Below are positions 36,656 through 50,080 of a DNA stretch of 64,000 bases, one piece after another. The stretch comes from Trochalopteron elliotii (taxonomy: Eukaryota > Chordata > Aves > Passeriformes > Leiothrichidae). Position numbers and translations under genes: made by a program. Within the stretch, counting starts at the first letter, position 1. Every line of letters starts with the position of its first letter. The stretch is taken from contig JANPWX010000081.1 in assembly GCA_024734555.1 (NCBI GenBank), positions 1,022,452 through 1,086,451 on the forward strand, written 5' to 3'. The notes beneath the pieces are model-generated. The model saw nothing but the letters and a program-made list of their open reading frames with translations, did no database searches and had not been told where the DNA came from.

Positions 36656-39600
36656 GAGCTTTTAAGAATTCTGTATCATAAATCACACCCCTATCGGTGA
36701 AATCTCAGTTGAGAAAATAGAAAACTAAACTATCACTAATGAGGAGTTAAACACAGTTTTATACTACACAGTACTCAGAGTATTTAAAATATTTGGGCTC
36801 TTAATTTGAATTTGGACTTGTGACCCCATATTAATAATCAATTTTAATTTTAAGAGTTTTTAATTTTCAGTGTAGTTTGTGTTACTTTACTTCTTTAATA
36901 ATCAGAAAGTCACATGGTACCAAATGAAACACCTTATGACAATCTAAATTGCATATATCATCATTATTACCTTTATCAGTCAGAAATAATTAATTGAATT
37001 GTGAGTGTTGCTCATAGGTCATGATGTCTGCTTCTGAAAAATGCATTTCAGGACCTATAAATTGTCCTCCAGTAGCCATCCCCAGACAAGACAGGAGTTG
37101 CCAGAAGAAATTTGTAGAAAGATATCTTCTGAATGATGGGTGTTTGCACAGTAAAGCTGAGTAAGAAGGCAGCTATTCCAAGCCTCTTTTTAAAGGTTTC
37201 CTGTTAGATCCTTTTTAAAAAAATACAGTTTTCTATTTCTAGCATATGAATTAACATAAATCACATACGTGATATATTTAATTTCTTTATTTCTGTCTAG
37301 TTATTTCCATGTAAAACAGGACACTGTTGGAACATAATACTAACCACCACATGAATTTATAGTGATGTGTTCCTGGTGCCACATTAAATTTTACCCAAAT
37401 ACAGTAAAATTGTTCAGCAGACGATTCCTGAAACAAGTTGTCTTTGTATTTATTTTTAAAGGCTGATTTTGCAACGATTCATAAACTTTAATTTTCAACT
37501 GTTTATCATTTGTTTCTCAGGATATACTCCAGTTTTTAACATGTACACCCATTCTTAGGAATAGAAGACAGGGCCTTATTGTTATGCAGTCCCTACTCTC
37601 TCTTAAAACAGTTTTCTTTTAGGCATGTCTTCCGAACCTGGTTTCTGCTTTCAAGGCCAAAATAGTTGCTGGACAGCTCAGATTCAGTGTCCTTTAATTG
37701 ACATGACTTTTCCTCTGACTCATGTCTGTTCCCTGATGGTATACAGAAAGAAATTGTAACTTCTCTGATATTTGTCACAATAAGCAAGCTAAAATATTCT
37801 ATTGCAATTAGACTTCTGTTCCCCTTGTGTGCTTTAACAGCTGCCTTTGCACTTGTGGTCTGAGTTCTTTTGGAGAATACTGACCAGAAACCTCTACATT
37901 ATGCTGGAGGAGGTCTTGCTAGTGCCGTTTGCAGTAGCTCTCCCACACACCTGTCTTCAAATGCAGATGCTAAATTTGCAGCTTCTCAGTAATATGTCAT
38001 TCTGATTTGTCACTTAAGATACTGCACTTATTGCGGGCAGGTTTTCTGACAGCCGTGCTTTGCTGTCAGTCTGTGGCTGCCCCAGCTTGTGATGCTTTAC
38101 CACTGCAACTAAAGTGTGTATTTAGTGCTGTGAATCTGCCTAGAATCTGAACAGAAGCAAGAAGTATTGCCCTCTCTGCTCTTGTAAGTGTCCTTAACAG
38201 TGGCCTTTCTTCTGGCAGTGTGGGGAATGGAATTAATTGTTCATAAGCTGGCTTAAAAATTCATCCTGGTTACCAGAATGATGGAATATTTCAGTGCTAT
38301 TTCATAGCATATATTATGCAGGATATCATGGTAGCTACTAGCATATTGGTATGTAAGATTGAACAGGTCATTCTTGCTCATGGAATCCGAGTACATTCAC
38401 TGGATCACCAGAAATAGTGGTATGTGTGAAGCTCAGACCTCATTGAAAATATCTTCCCATAACAGGATGCTATATTTTTCATTGGTTCCTATAGTTATCA
38501 GATGCTATTTAAAAATCCCCTCCTCTTAGCTCTAAAACCATGCCAGAAAATCTGGCATTTTAATGCAAGTCACAAATGCAGCTAAAAAAAAAAATTATTC
38601 TTTTTTTTATTTCAGACCTACAGAAACTTCACATAGCATATGTTTAGAGATGCAGTACTCAGACACTTCATGATTAAAAAGTCAAGAAAGGGAAGAACAA
38701 ACCACTTGGCACATAGGAGGAGTACTAGCCTTTGAAAAAAAAAAGGATTCTAGGAAAGTCAAGTGATGGTAAAGTGTAATGTCAGCATAATTTTAAGTAA
38801 TAAACCCCCAGGATTTGGCTCAGTTTAGCTGGGAGTAATGTAAATGAGCCTTTGTAGACCAATTGCATGTTTAGAGCAATTGTAGAGCAAACCCTGTGTT
38901 TAATGTCCTAAATACTTTGTTTATGGTTCCTCAGCCTTATGGTCTCATCATATACCAAATTTTTGTGAAAAACCACTTCAACTTACATGCAATTCAGCTT
39001 TACTGAGGGCGTAAAACTACAGTAGAGCCAGTGTGAAATAGGATCATCAATGATGGTGGCATCTGTCAGACGCAAGAATAAAACTGCATTATGAACCCCC
39101 AGCCATGATTGTATCATTCATTTGCATAACCAGTGTTAAAAAATCCAGTTATGTTAGGCACTTAGCATTTCAGAATGGCCTTTAAGCACAGGAGTGGGGC
39201 TAGGAGGGGGCACTAGATAATTTTAAATTGTAGGATTAAGATGCCAGAAACCATCTGGATAAGCAGCCGTGCCTGCAGTGGTGAATACAGCAGATCCATG
39301 GACCACTTCAGTCCCCCCTCCAAACCATAGCTGTGCCAGGGAGAGCAGTAGCAGGGGAGCAGTGGGAATGGCTGCAGATCCAACATTTGAACTTTCTTCC
39401 TGGCTCTATTTCCTTTTGTGCTAGTGCAGCCAGGGAGCCTGTCTGACTGCAAAAATGTAATATACAGTTAGTTTAAAAAGGACTTCAGAGCACCGACCCC
39501 ACACCACTTGCATGCCAGAAGTTCCAAGCTAATGACTCCCAACATCCTATAATTAATTAGAATAAAAAAAGCCCTAGAAATTATGATGTGCCGCAGAAAG

Positions 39601-40724
39601 AGAGCAGGAGAAATCAAGGGCATTAAGGGTGTCCTAGTATATATATGGTACAATGGTGAGAGTATGGACATAAAATTCTTTATGAAAGTAAATTAAGAAG
39701 TTTAAAGGAAGAAATTACTAAAGCTGTAATACAGGAACAAGTCCCATGTTGCATAAAAATGGTATAATTTTTCTTCATTAATGTGTAAGATGGGAAAGGA
39801 CAGATAGGAAAAAGCAGTCCAGAAACAATATGCTATTAGCTGCATCAGAAAAAGGAGAGCCAAATGAGACACATCTAGGTGGGGAGCACCTTCACAGGCC
39901 CTTCTGTCTCACCATTGGGCATGTAGAGAAAATTGCTCTTCTTACTAATCTCAGGTATATTTAATCAGCTAGGGAAAGGTGTATTCATCCTGGTGCAAGA
40001 TGTAATAATTGCCCAAGGAGGCGGCAGGAGGAGGAAGCATTGCTTTAAGGCAGTTGCAGAAGTCTGGAGGAGCTAGTCAGGGGTGAAACAGTATTTCCAA
40101 AAGAGCAAGGCCGCTGATTTTTCAGGCTCATGTCTTCTCCCCATCACCTTAGGTAAAACTGTTTGGCAAGTGCTAGTAGTCATACACCCACATCAAATGA
40201 GTCTCCCCAGATACTACCTGAAGAAAAATGACAGGAAAGAAATAGATGCTTGTTAAATTTTATTTTGGTTTGATTTTACTTTGCGCTGCGGAAATTAGTA
40301 TTGTGCATTTAATGAAGTTAATAAATGTGAGGTTAATGTATTCACAACATTTACACATCATTTTGAATATTTTTAAGGTAAACAGAATACACATTTCTGT
40401 ATCACTAGAGGAAACAAACTACACGTAGAACACAGGAAATTAGTATGTTTCCCCAAGCAGTAATTTTACAATATTTCTTTTCCAGTTTCTAAAAAAGAGA
40501 GGATTTATATTGCTCCATGAAGTAAAGTTTAAACCACTCTTGTATAGAAAAAGAAAGTGAAATGTTATATTTTTGATGAAGTATCATGTTCTTTGTACAT
40601 GAGATTTCAAAAGGAATTAATGCACTTTTCTCTCAAATAATTACTCCAAAATTTATAAAAACAAAGAACAGAGCACTCTGAAGAAAAACTAAAAAAACCC
40701 AACAAAATACCCCAAACCCATCTC
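36656..40724. other. Non-coding DNA, no gene recognised
   Basis: AT-rich unique sequence with A/T-runs around 38584-38610. No coding block, repeat family or RNA gene could be supported. Confidence 0.5.
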
Positions 40725-41760
40725 ATTTTCTGCTGGCTTGGCTTGATGCCAAAACTGTTCTGTCACTCCCCTCCTGAGCTGGACAGGGAAGAGAAAATAA
40801 AATGAAAGGCACATGGTCTTGACAGATAAGGACAGGGAGAGATCGCTCAGCAGTTACTGTCATGGGTAAAACAGACTCAACTTGTGGAAATTAATTGAAT
40901 TTATTACCAGGTGAAACAGAGTAGCATGTTGAGGAATAAACTCAAATCTTAGAAAACACCTTCCCCTCACCCCTCTCTTTTTCCTGGGCTCAGCTTCATT
41001 CCTGATTTCTCTGCCTGCTTCCTTCCAGTGGCGCGGGGGCGCAGGGAACGGGAGCCAAGGTCTCTGTTGGTCCTTCCTCCTCAAACTCTTACCCTATTCC
41101 AGTGTGGGGTCTCTCCCACAAGAGGCAGTCCTCAGTTAGCTTCTCCAGTGTGAGTCCTTCCCATGGGCTGCAGTTCTTCACAAACTGTTCCACCCTTGGT
41201 CTGTTCCAAGGGGTGCATTCCTTCAGGGGGAGACTGCTCCAGTGTGGGCTTTTCTCTCCAGGGGTCTGCAGGAGCCTGCTCCAGCATGGGCTTCCCACAG
41301 GGTCACAGTCTCCCTGGGGCATCCACCTGCTCTGGTCTGGGGTCCCTCTGTGGGCTGCAGGTGGATCTCTGCTCCATTGTGGAGCTCCGTGGGCTGTGTG
41401 GGCACAGCTGCCTCACCACGTTCTTCCCCACAGGCTGCAGGGAAATCACTGCTCCAGCACCTGGAGCACCTCCTCACCCTTCTTCACTGACCTTTGTGCC
41501 TGCAGGGATGTTACTCTCATATATTCTCATTCCTCTCTTTGGCTGTTGTTGCACAGTGTATTTTTTTCCCTTTTCTTAAATGTGTTATTCCAGAGGTGCT
41601 GCTGCTGTCACTGGTGGGCTTGGCCTTGGCCTGCAGTGGGTCTGTCTATCTCGGCTGGCTTTGGCTCTGTCAGACAAGGGGGAAGCTTCTGGCAGCTTGT
41701 CAGAGAAGCCACCCCTGCAGCCCCCCCACGACCAAAACCTTGCCACTTAAACCCAGTACA
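40725..41760 (-). mobile_element. Solo LTR of an avian endogenous retrovirus, about 1.0 kb
   Basis: The segment shows the characteristic series of near-repeats around CCAGTGTGGG, CTGCTCCAGTGTGGGC and TGGGCTGCAG, and ends TTAAACCCAGTACA. Its right-hand third aligns by eye with the outer LTR at 17182-17964. On the minus strand, AATAAA occurs (complement of TTTATT at 40900-40905) and a TTTAAG promoter-like box lies about 190 bases from that strand's 5' end, so I place the sense there. The left edge is eroded and no clear target duplication was found. The 241-codon plus-strand ORF inside (41102-41827) and its shadows are translated LTR, not a gene. Confidence 0.8.
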
Positions 41761-44700
41761 TCTGGGTCAGAGTGAATGTTGCTCTGGGCTGAATGCTAAT
41801 GAAGCTGAATGTCGGAGAATGTTCTGAATTGCATGAGTTGCGGTGGGCTCTGCCTGCCTTAGCACTTTGGTTTGAAGCAGTAGCACAATCTTGAAGGAAA
41901 TCCCTTGGTTGTTCCCACTTCCCACATGTCAGCTCAGTTTCCAGGGCAGCTTTTGTATCATGTGAAACAGGTGGCCCTGCAGAGCAGAGCACTGTTGGCA
42001 GCTCCCTTCCCCTCTGCAGCAGCAGAGTTCGGATCCCCAGCAGGCATGTGTGGGTCGAAGTCCCAGGCTGAACTTCCAACCAGCCTGGAGCTGGTTCCGA
42101 GGACAAGATAAAACCTATTCTGAAGTGCAGTCTACTACACAGTGCAGAAATCACCACATGATTTGATACAATTATTGTTTCAGCTCTTCACCAGGAATTA
42201 GCTGATAATATGGAAGAGGTTTGGTTTGGTTTTTGGTTTTTAGATTATTTTGAATTGTTGCTGTTAAAAAAGGGGGGAAAGCCCAATGATATGAAACCAG
42301 GATAAGTGAAGAGAAGGTAACTTATGTGGATACTGGTAAAAACATTAAGGATATCATATGTGGTGCAGTAAAATAAAGCGAATTGAGTTGACTGAAGAAG
42401 CACCTTTACCTTTATGGAAGAAATTAGCTTCCTAGTAAAAAGTGAAAATGAGCAAATGAGTAAATAAGTAAATTTCAACACGGTACTGCCATGTGGGTTA
42501 ATCTTTTTTAAGTGCTCAGCCTGAAGTTTTTTTCCAGAGCTGCCATTGCTCCTGTTAAAACAGGAACATCATCTGTGGGCATGCACATTCCAGCCTCCCC
42601 ATCCAGCCCTTCTAGGTTAAAGGAGGCTACTTCAGATGGTCTGTAAACCTGACAACCAAATTTTCTTAAGCAGAATTTGGTTTAGGAATTTGACCCAGTT
42701 TTGCAAATAGTTTTAAAAGAGCTGAAATGACACTTTGGCTCAAGAAGAAAAGAAAGTAAAAAAACCCCTGAAAATAGGAAGAGGAGATTTACACATTTCA
42801 TAGCACTATTTTGTCAGTTTTTGTAAGAAATGAATTATATAATACAGCCCTTTAATCCATAACAAGATTAAAAGTAATTGTTTTCCCAAGTTCTGCTTTC
42901 CTCTGAGGCTGGTTCAGTACATATCCCATTGTGTGTGTAGTATTGCATTATTTAGTAAAATCCTCAGATATTGAACAGCTGTTTGTTGGATTTGACCTGC
43001 AACATTGGAGTAATAGCACTGCAAAGACAACAAATTTTGGTAAGCTCTAATTTCTGTACAGCTGAACTATGATATTTAGAATAATATGTTGCTTGCAAAA
43101 TTGCCTCTGCTTGTTTTTATTTCTGACTGTTTTTGAAGTAGCACCATTTATTAGACCTAAGAAATTCTGGAGATGTGTGACACCATTATTATAATGAGTT
43201 CACATTTATTGCATTATACATTTCATATCCAAATCTAAATTTGGAGTTCTAAATTGGTCTGTAGAATTTAAGAACTAATTGATAGTCAATGCTGCCTTAA
43301 TAGCAAATGGTGTCTTCATAGTAAAAATATGATGCAGGTGTTAAATTTTACATTTTCTTCTGTAAACATATATTACACTTTTTTTTTCAAATGGCACTTG
43401 TCCCTGTTATTTTAATTGCAGTAATTGCAAAATAGAGTCCAGATGCAGTCAGTATCATTTAATGCCAAGAATTTATTGACATAAATTCTGTTCACTGCTT
43501 AACTCTAAACTGTTATTTGTCTTAATAAGGTTAGTTGAGGGTCATTCCTTTACTGAAGGGAAGAGATGTTAGATTAGGAGCTGGAAGATGGTGACTTGAG
43601 GAGACTTCACCAGCTGCATAGACAAACAAGGCTTACTTTATTATTGCCTTAATAACAGCTATTGAGCCCTGAGTACAGAGCAGCTCCTTGGCACCTCGTC
43701 CCCAGAGTGCAGAGAACATCCCATCCTCCCGTTAAGTGGTCTGCTCAGTTACCCTTCACTTCTCTGACCTGTTTTTCATTGCTTTCCAGCTATCCTCTAG
43801 TCTGTAGAGGATGTTCCTAAGCAACTACTGTAAAACTCTTCCAAAATATAAAAACCATCCAGGAGGTGGATGCTGCTCCATTGCCTTTTCCTGGAGGTGA
43901 AATTTTCACCCCCATGGAATAGCTCCCAGAGCTAAAAAATCTGCAAGGTTGATTCTCTGTGTATTTATTTTTGTTTAGTTTCTAAAGAAGGTTTTGCATT
44001 AGCCAAACTGTGTTTGCATTTGCCAAAAATAAGTAAATTTATCATAAACTGTATCATAAACTCTTGATATTTTTATATTGTCTTGATGTATTGCTTAGTA
44101 CTGTCAGAGTCTTGACTCCTTAATATGATGCATTTCCAAAGTGGAATTTTTACCATGACAATTGTTTAAATGACTTAAAGAATGCTAATTCATGGTAACC
44201 AAAAAGGGATATTTTTTAAAAAGAGTATTTTATACCAAAGTAATGAACAAAATGTAACCCCATGAAAGTCTTGTAGAGCAAGAGTGAAAATATATTTGAG
44301 TTTTGCACAAAATACTCTAAATAGTACTAATGAATATGTTTTTTTGGTCTTGTTCACAAATGAAAAATATAGAATCTGTGCTTAACTATTTAATAGCCAT
44401 TCAGAGAAATCTGTACTTGATCAATATTCTTGACAAAGGTTGATTAATATTAATTGTGCTTTCACAATGAGCAATCTAGAAAGAGGTGATGGATCAGTTT
44501 GCAGTCCTGGAACAAAAGTCTGAACTTAGCCAGCTTGTCTTCAGTTAATAATTCCTAGTTAATATTTTTGATTTTTAGCTGTAACTGAGGTTGATTGTAA
44601 CTGTTGAGTAGTAGAACAAGGGATTTTGTTGTTGTTCTTACATGTGAAAGAATGATTCAACAGGTTGCCAAGTGCTCTGGCATTCGTGCAGTGGAACACA

Positions 44701-47284
44701 TGCTCAAGTCCTTAAATGCCTTCACTCAAGCCTTCAGTCATTCTTGTTTAGAGTTAAGCAGATGAAGAACATTTTTGCTGGAGATATAAATAAATCATCC
44801 TAGCATGTTTCACTGTAAATTAGTATACTGGATTAAGCTTGTTTTATTTACTTTATTGCCTTAGGCCATTTGACACAATCACTGTAGCTTCTTCGATTTT
44901 GATTAATCAAGGATGGGGATATGTTTAGTGGTTCTGTGTTACTATCACAAAACAGAGCAAGTGACTTGCAATATCTGATCCTGGAGAAAATTATTTTTCA
45001 GTATTCAGATTGGAAAGAGCTTGTAGAAGGCTTTCTCAAGTAGTTCTTGCTGAAGTCACATTTTTTGTTTAAGGTGGTCTGTGATCTCAAAAAATTATTC
45101 AAATATATTATTTTACAAGTTTTATTTTTATTTGTATAGCTAATAGGAAATGCAATGCATATCTTAATGATAGATATGAAAATTAGTGGGCACTTAAATT
45201 CTGCAAAACGATTAAGTTTATTTTGTTTACAGACCTCAAAAAGGTACAATTTTCCTGATTTAATCTGTTATGATTTTTTTCTCTGTGCATTGAAATAGCC
45301 CCCATTGTCCTGTTATTAAAAGTCCTTAATGACATCTGCAATTGTTCTTGCTGGTTTTATCATCTCTCTGCTGCAATAGTCTGCCATACATTTAAGTCTG
45401 ACAAATGTGATATAGGTATCTATGTTTGCTACTGCTTTTTCAATGTAGACAGTGAGGCAGTGAAACAAGGTAATGGAAAGCAAAACAGGAGGTGAAGAAG
45501 TGAGGACCGTGCTGTGTGTGCCTCCCTCTCTCCACTTGACAGTGTGAGAGAGGAAGGGCTGAGGGCAAACAGTGCTGTGATCTGAGCTGGAAGAAGACCA
45601 GTCTCACTCCTCCTCCCACCCATGCAGGAGCATCCCAGGGATCCCCCCAGCTCTCTTGTAGCATGACAGATGATGTGGGAAAAGACAGTTTAAATTAAAA
45701 CAAAAGACAGTGTCTGTTAGACTAATCTATTTATAGATTAGGTAAATATGTTCATCTCTTCATTGATGTCTTTGAAAAACAGTGAGGATCATTACTATTA
45801 ACATACGAATATCAGCTTGGCTTTCATGTGTTGGCTTGGAGCCAGCTCTGTGAGTTTTTAATGATGCTGCCAAGTTTATAAGGTTCTCTCATGTAACTGA
45901 GGTTATTCATGTGCATAAAGTGGTTATAGGGCCAAAGCCTGGTATCTTTGCAAACAGATACCAAGGCCTTTAAAAGAGGTTTAATGGCAGAACTCACAGA
46001 AGTGCTTCCAGTCTGAGTGCTTTAACACTTACTGGTCTAGCTGATAATATTTGTGACTAATGGCACTTCGTAAGTGAGAAGTTCCTTTTTTTTCATGCAG
46101 AAAGAATATAATATTCAGGTTTTGTACTCAGTGAGCTTCTGTTTACCTTTCATCAATGGTAAAAGAAAAATATAAAGACAAGAAACAAAAAAGATAGCTG
46201 TTCCTTCCTGCCAGTAATTTAACTGGGTTGCATTTAGTGCAACAGTATGGCAGAGAGTTTATTTGTTTGTTTGTTTGTTTTTATTGTAGGCTGCGTTTAC
46301 AAAACAGCTTAATTGAAATTCAGTGCAGCTTAGGTTTCTTTTGTGTAGGCCTAAATTGGTAATGCTCAGACTGAAAGGTATCTGAGGATGAGGACAAACT
46401 TTTTGTGGAGAGCCTGTCATGAGGGTGCACCTTATGCACTAACAATGTAAACAGCAATATTTGAAGAAACAGGATGTTTTTATGTATGTTTTTCTACTAA
46501 TGTTTTACTGTTGGTACTTTGGAAAATAGGAAAATACACTTAAAACATCAAACACATTTAATTGAGATGCTCAAGCATTCAAATATGCTCGTTTAAAATT
46601 TCAAACAAGAAGATGGAAGAGGTCTTCAAAATTGTCTCCATATTATTTTATTCTACAGCATATGTTTACAGTTTTTTAAATGAGAATTTACAGCAAAAAA
46701 AAAAAAAAAGCAGAACAGATCAAGGTATCTATGCTGCAACACAGAAATTCTAGTAACATGCACTAAAATATTAATGAACCATAATGCTTCATTGGTTCCA
46801 AATTTATTGTAAAGCTGCTTAGTGGTTTTTGCTGTCCAGGAATATGCATACATCCTACCTTATCTACAAGTTCATGCAAAATTTGGTCAATATTTAGTGA
46901 CTGATTTATATCTACAAGGTTTCATGGACAGCAAGGGTCTTCAGCTTTACCTTTCTTAAAAGGCATGCAATCATGTAACTTCTACAAGGTACCTTACAGA
47001 TAATTCTGAAGTGTGCTATCTCATAATATTTTCCTTAATGTTTATTGGTGTTTAGATAAACATTTTTATTATTCCCATACTTGGATATTTATGCTTAAGT
47101 TTTCAAAGCATTCAGTGTGAAATTTACCAAAGTTTATGAAAGACAGGTCCTTCATGACTAGCAGGTCTCCTTCTATGATATGGTGACACTAGATAAATGA
47201 GGAAAAGGCTGTGGATGTTCCCTAATTACAGTTGAGTAAAGCATTCTCCTGGGGAAACTGGCTGTTCATGGCTTGGTTGTGTTC
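41761..47284. other. Non-coding DNA, no gene recognised
   Basis: AT-rich sequence. The 136-codon minus ORF just after the LTR (41747-42157) is unrecognised. There is a (TTTG)n run at about 46261-46280 and an A-run at about 46696-46710. Nothing else could be supported. Confidence 0.5.
46261..46280. repeat. (TTTG)n short tandem repeat
   Basis: There are about five consecutive TTTG units, a typical vertebrate tetranucleotide microsatellite and possibly length-polymorphic. Confidence 0.8.
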
Positions 47285-48291
47285 ACTGTTCACTGGGCAA
47301 GCAAATAGTTGGATGGCAGATCCCAGAGATTGGTGCAGAATGGAATTACATCCAGCTGGGGTCAGTTCCCCAGGGCTCAGCACTGGGGGCACTCCTGTTT
47401 AACATCTTTGTCAGTGATCTGGGCAAGAGGGTCGGGACCACCCTCAGGCAGTTTGCAGATAACGCCACCCTGGGCAGGAGTTTTGATCTGCTAGAGAGCA
47501 GGAAGGCTCTAAAGAGGGATTTTCACAGATCTGCACACAATCTGGGATTAATGGGCCAAGGCCAATTATGTGAGTTTCAACACTTGGATGTGAGGTTGGA
47601 TCACAAACCTATAAATAAAGAGTGACTGAAAAGCTGCCCAGTGAAAAATGACCTGGGGAGGCTGGTCAACAGCAGGCTGATGATGAGCTGGAAGGCTGCC
47701 CAGGGGGCCAAGAAGGCCAGTGACATCCTGGCCTGGAACAGTGTGGCCAGCAGCACCAGGACAGGGGACATCTCTTGAGGCTGCACATCAAATCCTGTGT
47801 TCAGTTTTGGGCCCTTCTCTACAAGGAACACATGGAGGTGCTGGAGTGAGTCCAGAGAAAGGCAACGGAGCTGGTGGAGGGTCTGGAGCACAGGTCTGAT
47901 GAAGAGAAGCTGAAGGGCTTGGAGGGGTTTAACCTGGAGAAAAGGAGGCTCGGGGGGACCCTATCAGTCTCTACAAGTGCCTGAAAGGAGGGTGTAGTGA
48001 GGTAGGGGTTGTCTCTTCTCCCACATAACAAGGGACAGGACAAGAGGAAGTGGCCTCAAACTGTACCAGGTGAACTTTAGATTGGGTAATAGGAAATGCT
48101 TCTTCTCTGAAAGTGTTGTCAAGTATTGGAACAGGTTGTCCAGGGAAGTGGTTGAGACACTTCAAGAGTGTGTTCAAGAGGTGTCTGCATGTGACACTCA
48201 GGGACATGATTTAGTGATGAATTTGGCAGTGCTGAGTTAACAATTAGGCTTGATAGATCTTAAGACCTTTCCAACCTAAATGATTCTGTGA
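47285..48291 (+). mobile_element. CR1 LINE, 5'-truncated, with degraded reverse-transcriptase end
   Basis: The left part encodes, with breaks, the thumb-proximal part of CR1 reverse transcriptase. SSVPQGS-like text is followed by LFNIFVSDLG (about 47395-47430) and by a mutated version of the FADD catalytic motif (QFADNATLG, about 47449-47475). The last acidic residue of the motif is replaced, and stops and frameshifts follow. The rest is CR1 3' sequence ending ACCTTTCCAACCTAAATGATTCTGTG, hence plus orientation. CR1 normally encodes two ORFs over about 4.5 kb; only about 1 kb of the 3' end remains. It is inactive. Confidence 0.9.
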
Positions 48292-49749
48292 AATATTACA
48301 GGCTGGAGTTTGTTTTACTGTAAAGGAATCATACATACCAAGCCAAAGTATCATGAAATTCGTGATGCAAAGGTTTGGAAAGAGAGAGATGTGTCTCCTG
48401 TTAGTGAGCTATGCCCTAGAGTGGTACTTCAGCTGGAACATATGACATATAGTTTATCAGAATTTAGATAACTTCTGCTGTTCTTCTGCCATGACATACA
48501 TTTTTGAATAGACTTTGGGGTCAGAGATGGATTCCCACATCTTCCCAGTGAGTGCCAGAAAATGAAGCTGGGACTCCTAGGTACTGATAGATATTATATT
48601 TACAGAAATAGTATAAGTAATAGGGATTTGTTCCCCACAGTAGCAAAATGAGACTTTCCTCCAGGTTTCAGGAATTTTAGGAAGAAAAGTGGATTCTAGA
48701 AGTGCTGTAGTTACACAGATCACATCAAACTCAAAATAACACAGAACACTGAGATATCTTTCCCTGTGCTGAGGATCAACAGTTACAGCATGACTTTCAA
48801 GAGATGCTTAGGTAAGGTGGGAATTAACCTCTCCCAAACGCAAACATTTGTAGACTGATTTTTTTAGGAGATCATGTAAATTTAATTATTTGCTTACACG
48901 TTGTGCATATAGGGGTTGTTTTTTGCTGTTTGTTTCCATCTCTCACCACTTTTTTAATCAGCTTGCTGTTTATTTTGGGCTTTCTAATTATTTCCCTTAT
49001 GAAAAGTATGTACTGTTCCATGCCAGAACATGACAATTGCAAATATTGAACTCTCTTCTACCAGATAAAACTTCTATTTCAGCATATGTTAACATTTTAC
49101 TGTCTGCCATACAATGGCTCACTTTGGTTTCAACATATTAAAATGCCCTGCTTGGTGTTTTACAGACGGCAAATATGATTTTTAGTGTGGGGACATCAGG
49201 CTTTCAGTACAATTTCTGTTGTTTACTTCAAGGTCTGAGGCTTCATAAAAGTATCAGACCCGACTGTGGGTGCAGAAGAGCCAGTGGACCAATGTAGAGA
49301 GCAGCAGCTCCCCAAGGACAGGGACCTCAGAGCTTGGTAAACATCTTAGAGTGTCCTCACAGCTGTCATCCTCACAGCCATTAGGGCTTGAAATTACAAA
49401 CATAAAAAAATTTATTGCAACTGGAGGTAAAAACTCCACTTTGAGAGCTGGCAAGGAGAACATTTTTTTCCCTCTATTGATCAAAGAGCTTTTATCAAGA
49501 AAGGCTTATTTTCATGTAGTCATCTAAAAGACTTATGGCTAGGATCCAGACAAGTTCTTGCTTAGCTTTCTTTGCATTCTGAATCAACATTGGCATATAT
49601 GTGAGGGTAAATCTGGGTATAGATAGATGGTAAAACTAAAATTATATAAAAATCAATATGTACACACAGTGTTTGCAGACAACATTTGGGGGACAGGTAA
49701 AATCCTTACAAACTCCATTTTAGCACAAAATTGTATTATGGTGTGTATT
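48292..49749. other. Non-coding DNA, no gene recognised
   Basis: AT-rich sequence between CR1 pieces. The overlapping ORFs on opposite strands at 49254-49527 have no recognised domain. Confidence 0.5.
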
Positions 49750-49965
49750 TTAAGGGAACCTCTGAGATTGTCTAGGTCAACCTCCTAGGCAGGGACATCT
49801 TTAAGCCAGCTAGGTTGCTCAAAGCCCACACAACCTTACTTCAGCTCATAGAGCATCCACAATTTCTTGGGGCAAACTCAGTGTCTCACCATTCTCATTG
49901 TAAAAAAAAAAAAAAATAAATAAATCATTCTTGCAATCTAAATATATTCACTTTTAGTTTAAATT
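49750..49965 (-). mobile_element. CR1 LINE fragment
   Basis: Reading plus strand, AACCTCTGAGATTGTCTAGG, CAGGGACATCTTTAAGCCAG, GTTGCTCAAAGCC and CTCACCATTCTCATTGTAAA follow one another in the order of the reverse-complemented CR1 3' region. A 14-base A-run at about 49902-49915 replaces part of the usual text before homology resumes (TCTAAATATATTCACTTTTAGTTTAAA). The final octamer tail is missing at the left. Confidence 0.85.
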
Positions 49966-49996
49966 TTTGCTTTTGTATCTTTTGTTCTGACAAATA

Positions 49997-50080
49997 CAGA
50001 ATGGTTGGGGTTGGAAGGGAGTTCTGGAGGTCATCTAGTCCAAGCTCTTGCTAAAGCAGATTCTGCTTCCTTTTACACTG
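49997..50080 (-). mobile_element. CR1 LINE 3'-end fragment
   Basis: The sequence ACAGAATGGTTGGGGTTGG, then AGGTCATCTAGTCCAAGCTC, is the reverse complement of a CR1 3' end. It starts about 30 bases after the previous CR1 piece and repeats the same portion of the element. The two are therefore independent insertions, not parts of one copy. Confidence 0.85.

Noticed and set aside
36656..36675. Splice acceptor before the 35.9-36.7 kb ORF
   Set aside because: The CAG at about 36672 lacks a strong pyrimidine tract and the frame has a stop between it and the ATG, so an exon model is not preferred.
41102..41827. 241-codon plus-strand ORF
   Set aside because: It lies within an LTR of the same family as the copy at 17 kb and is kept open by the GC-rich repeats; it is not a host gene.
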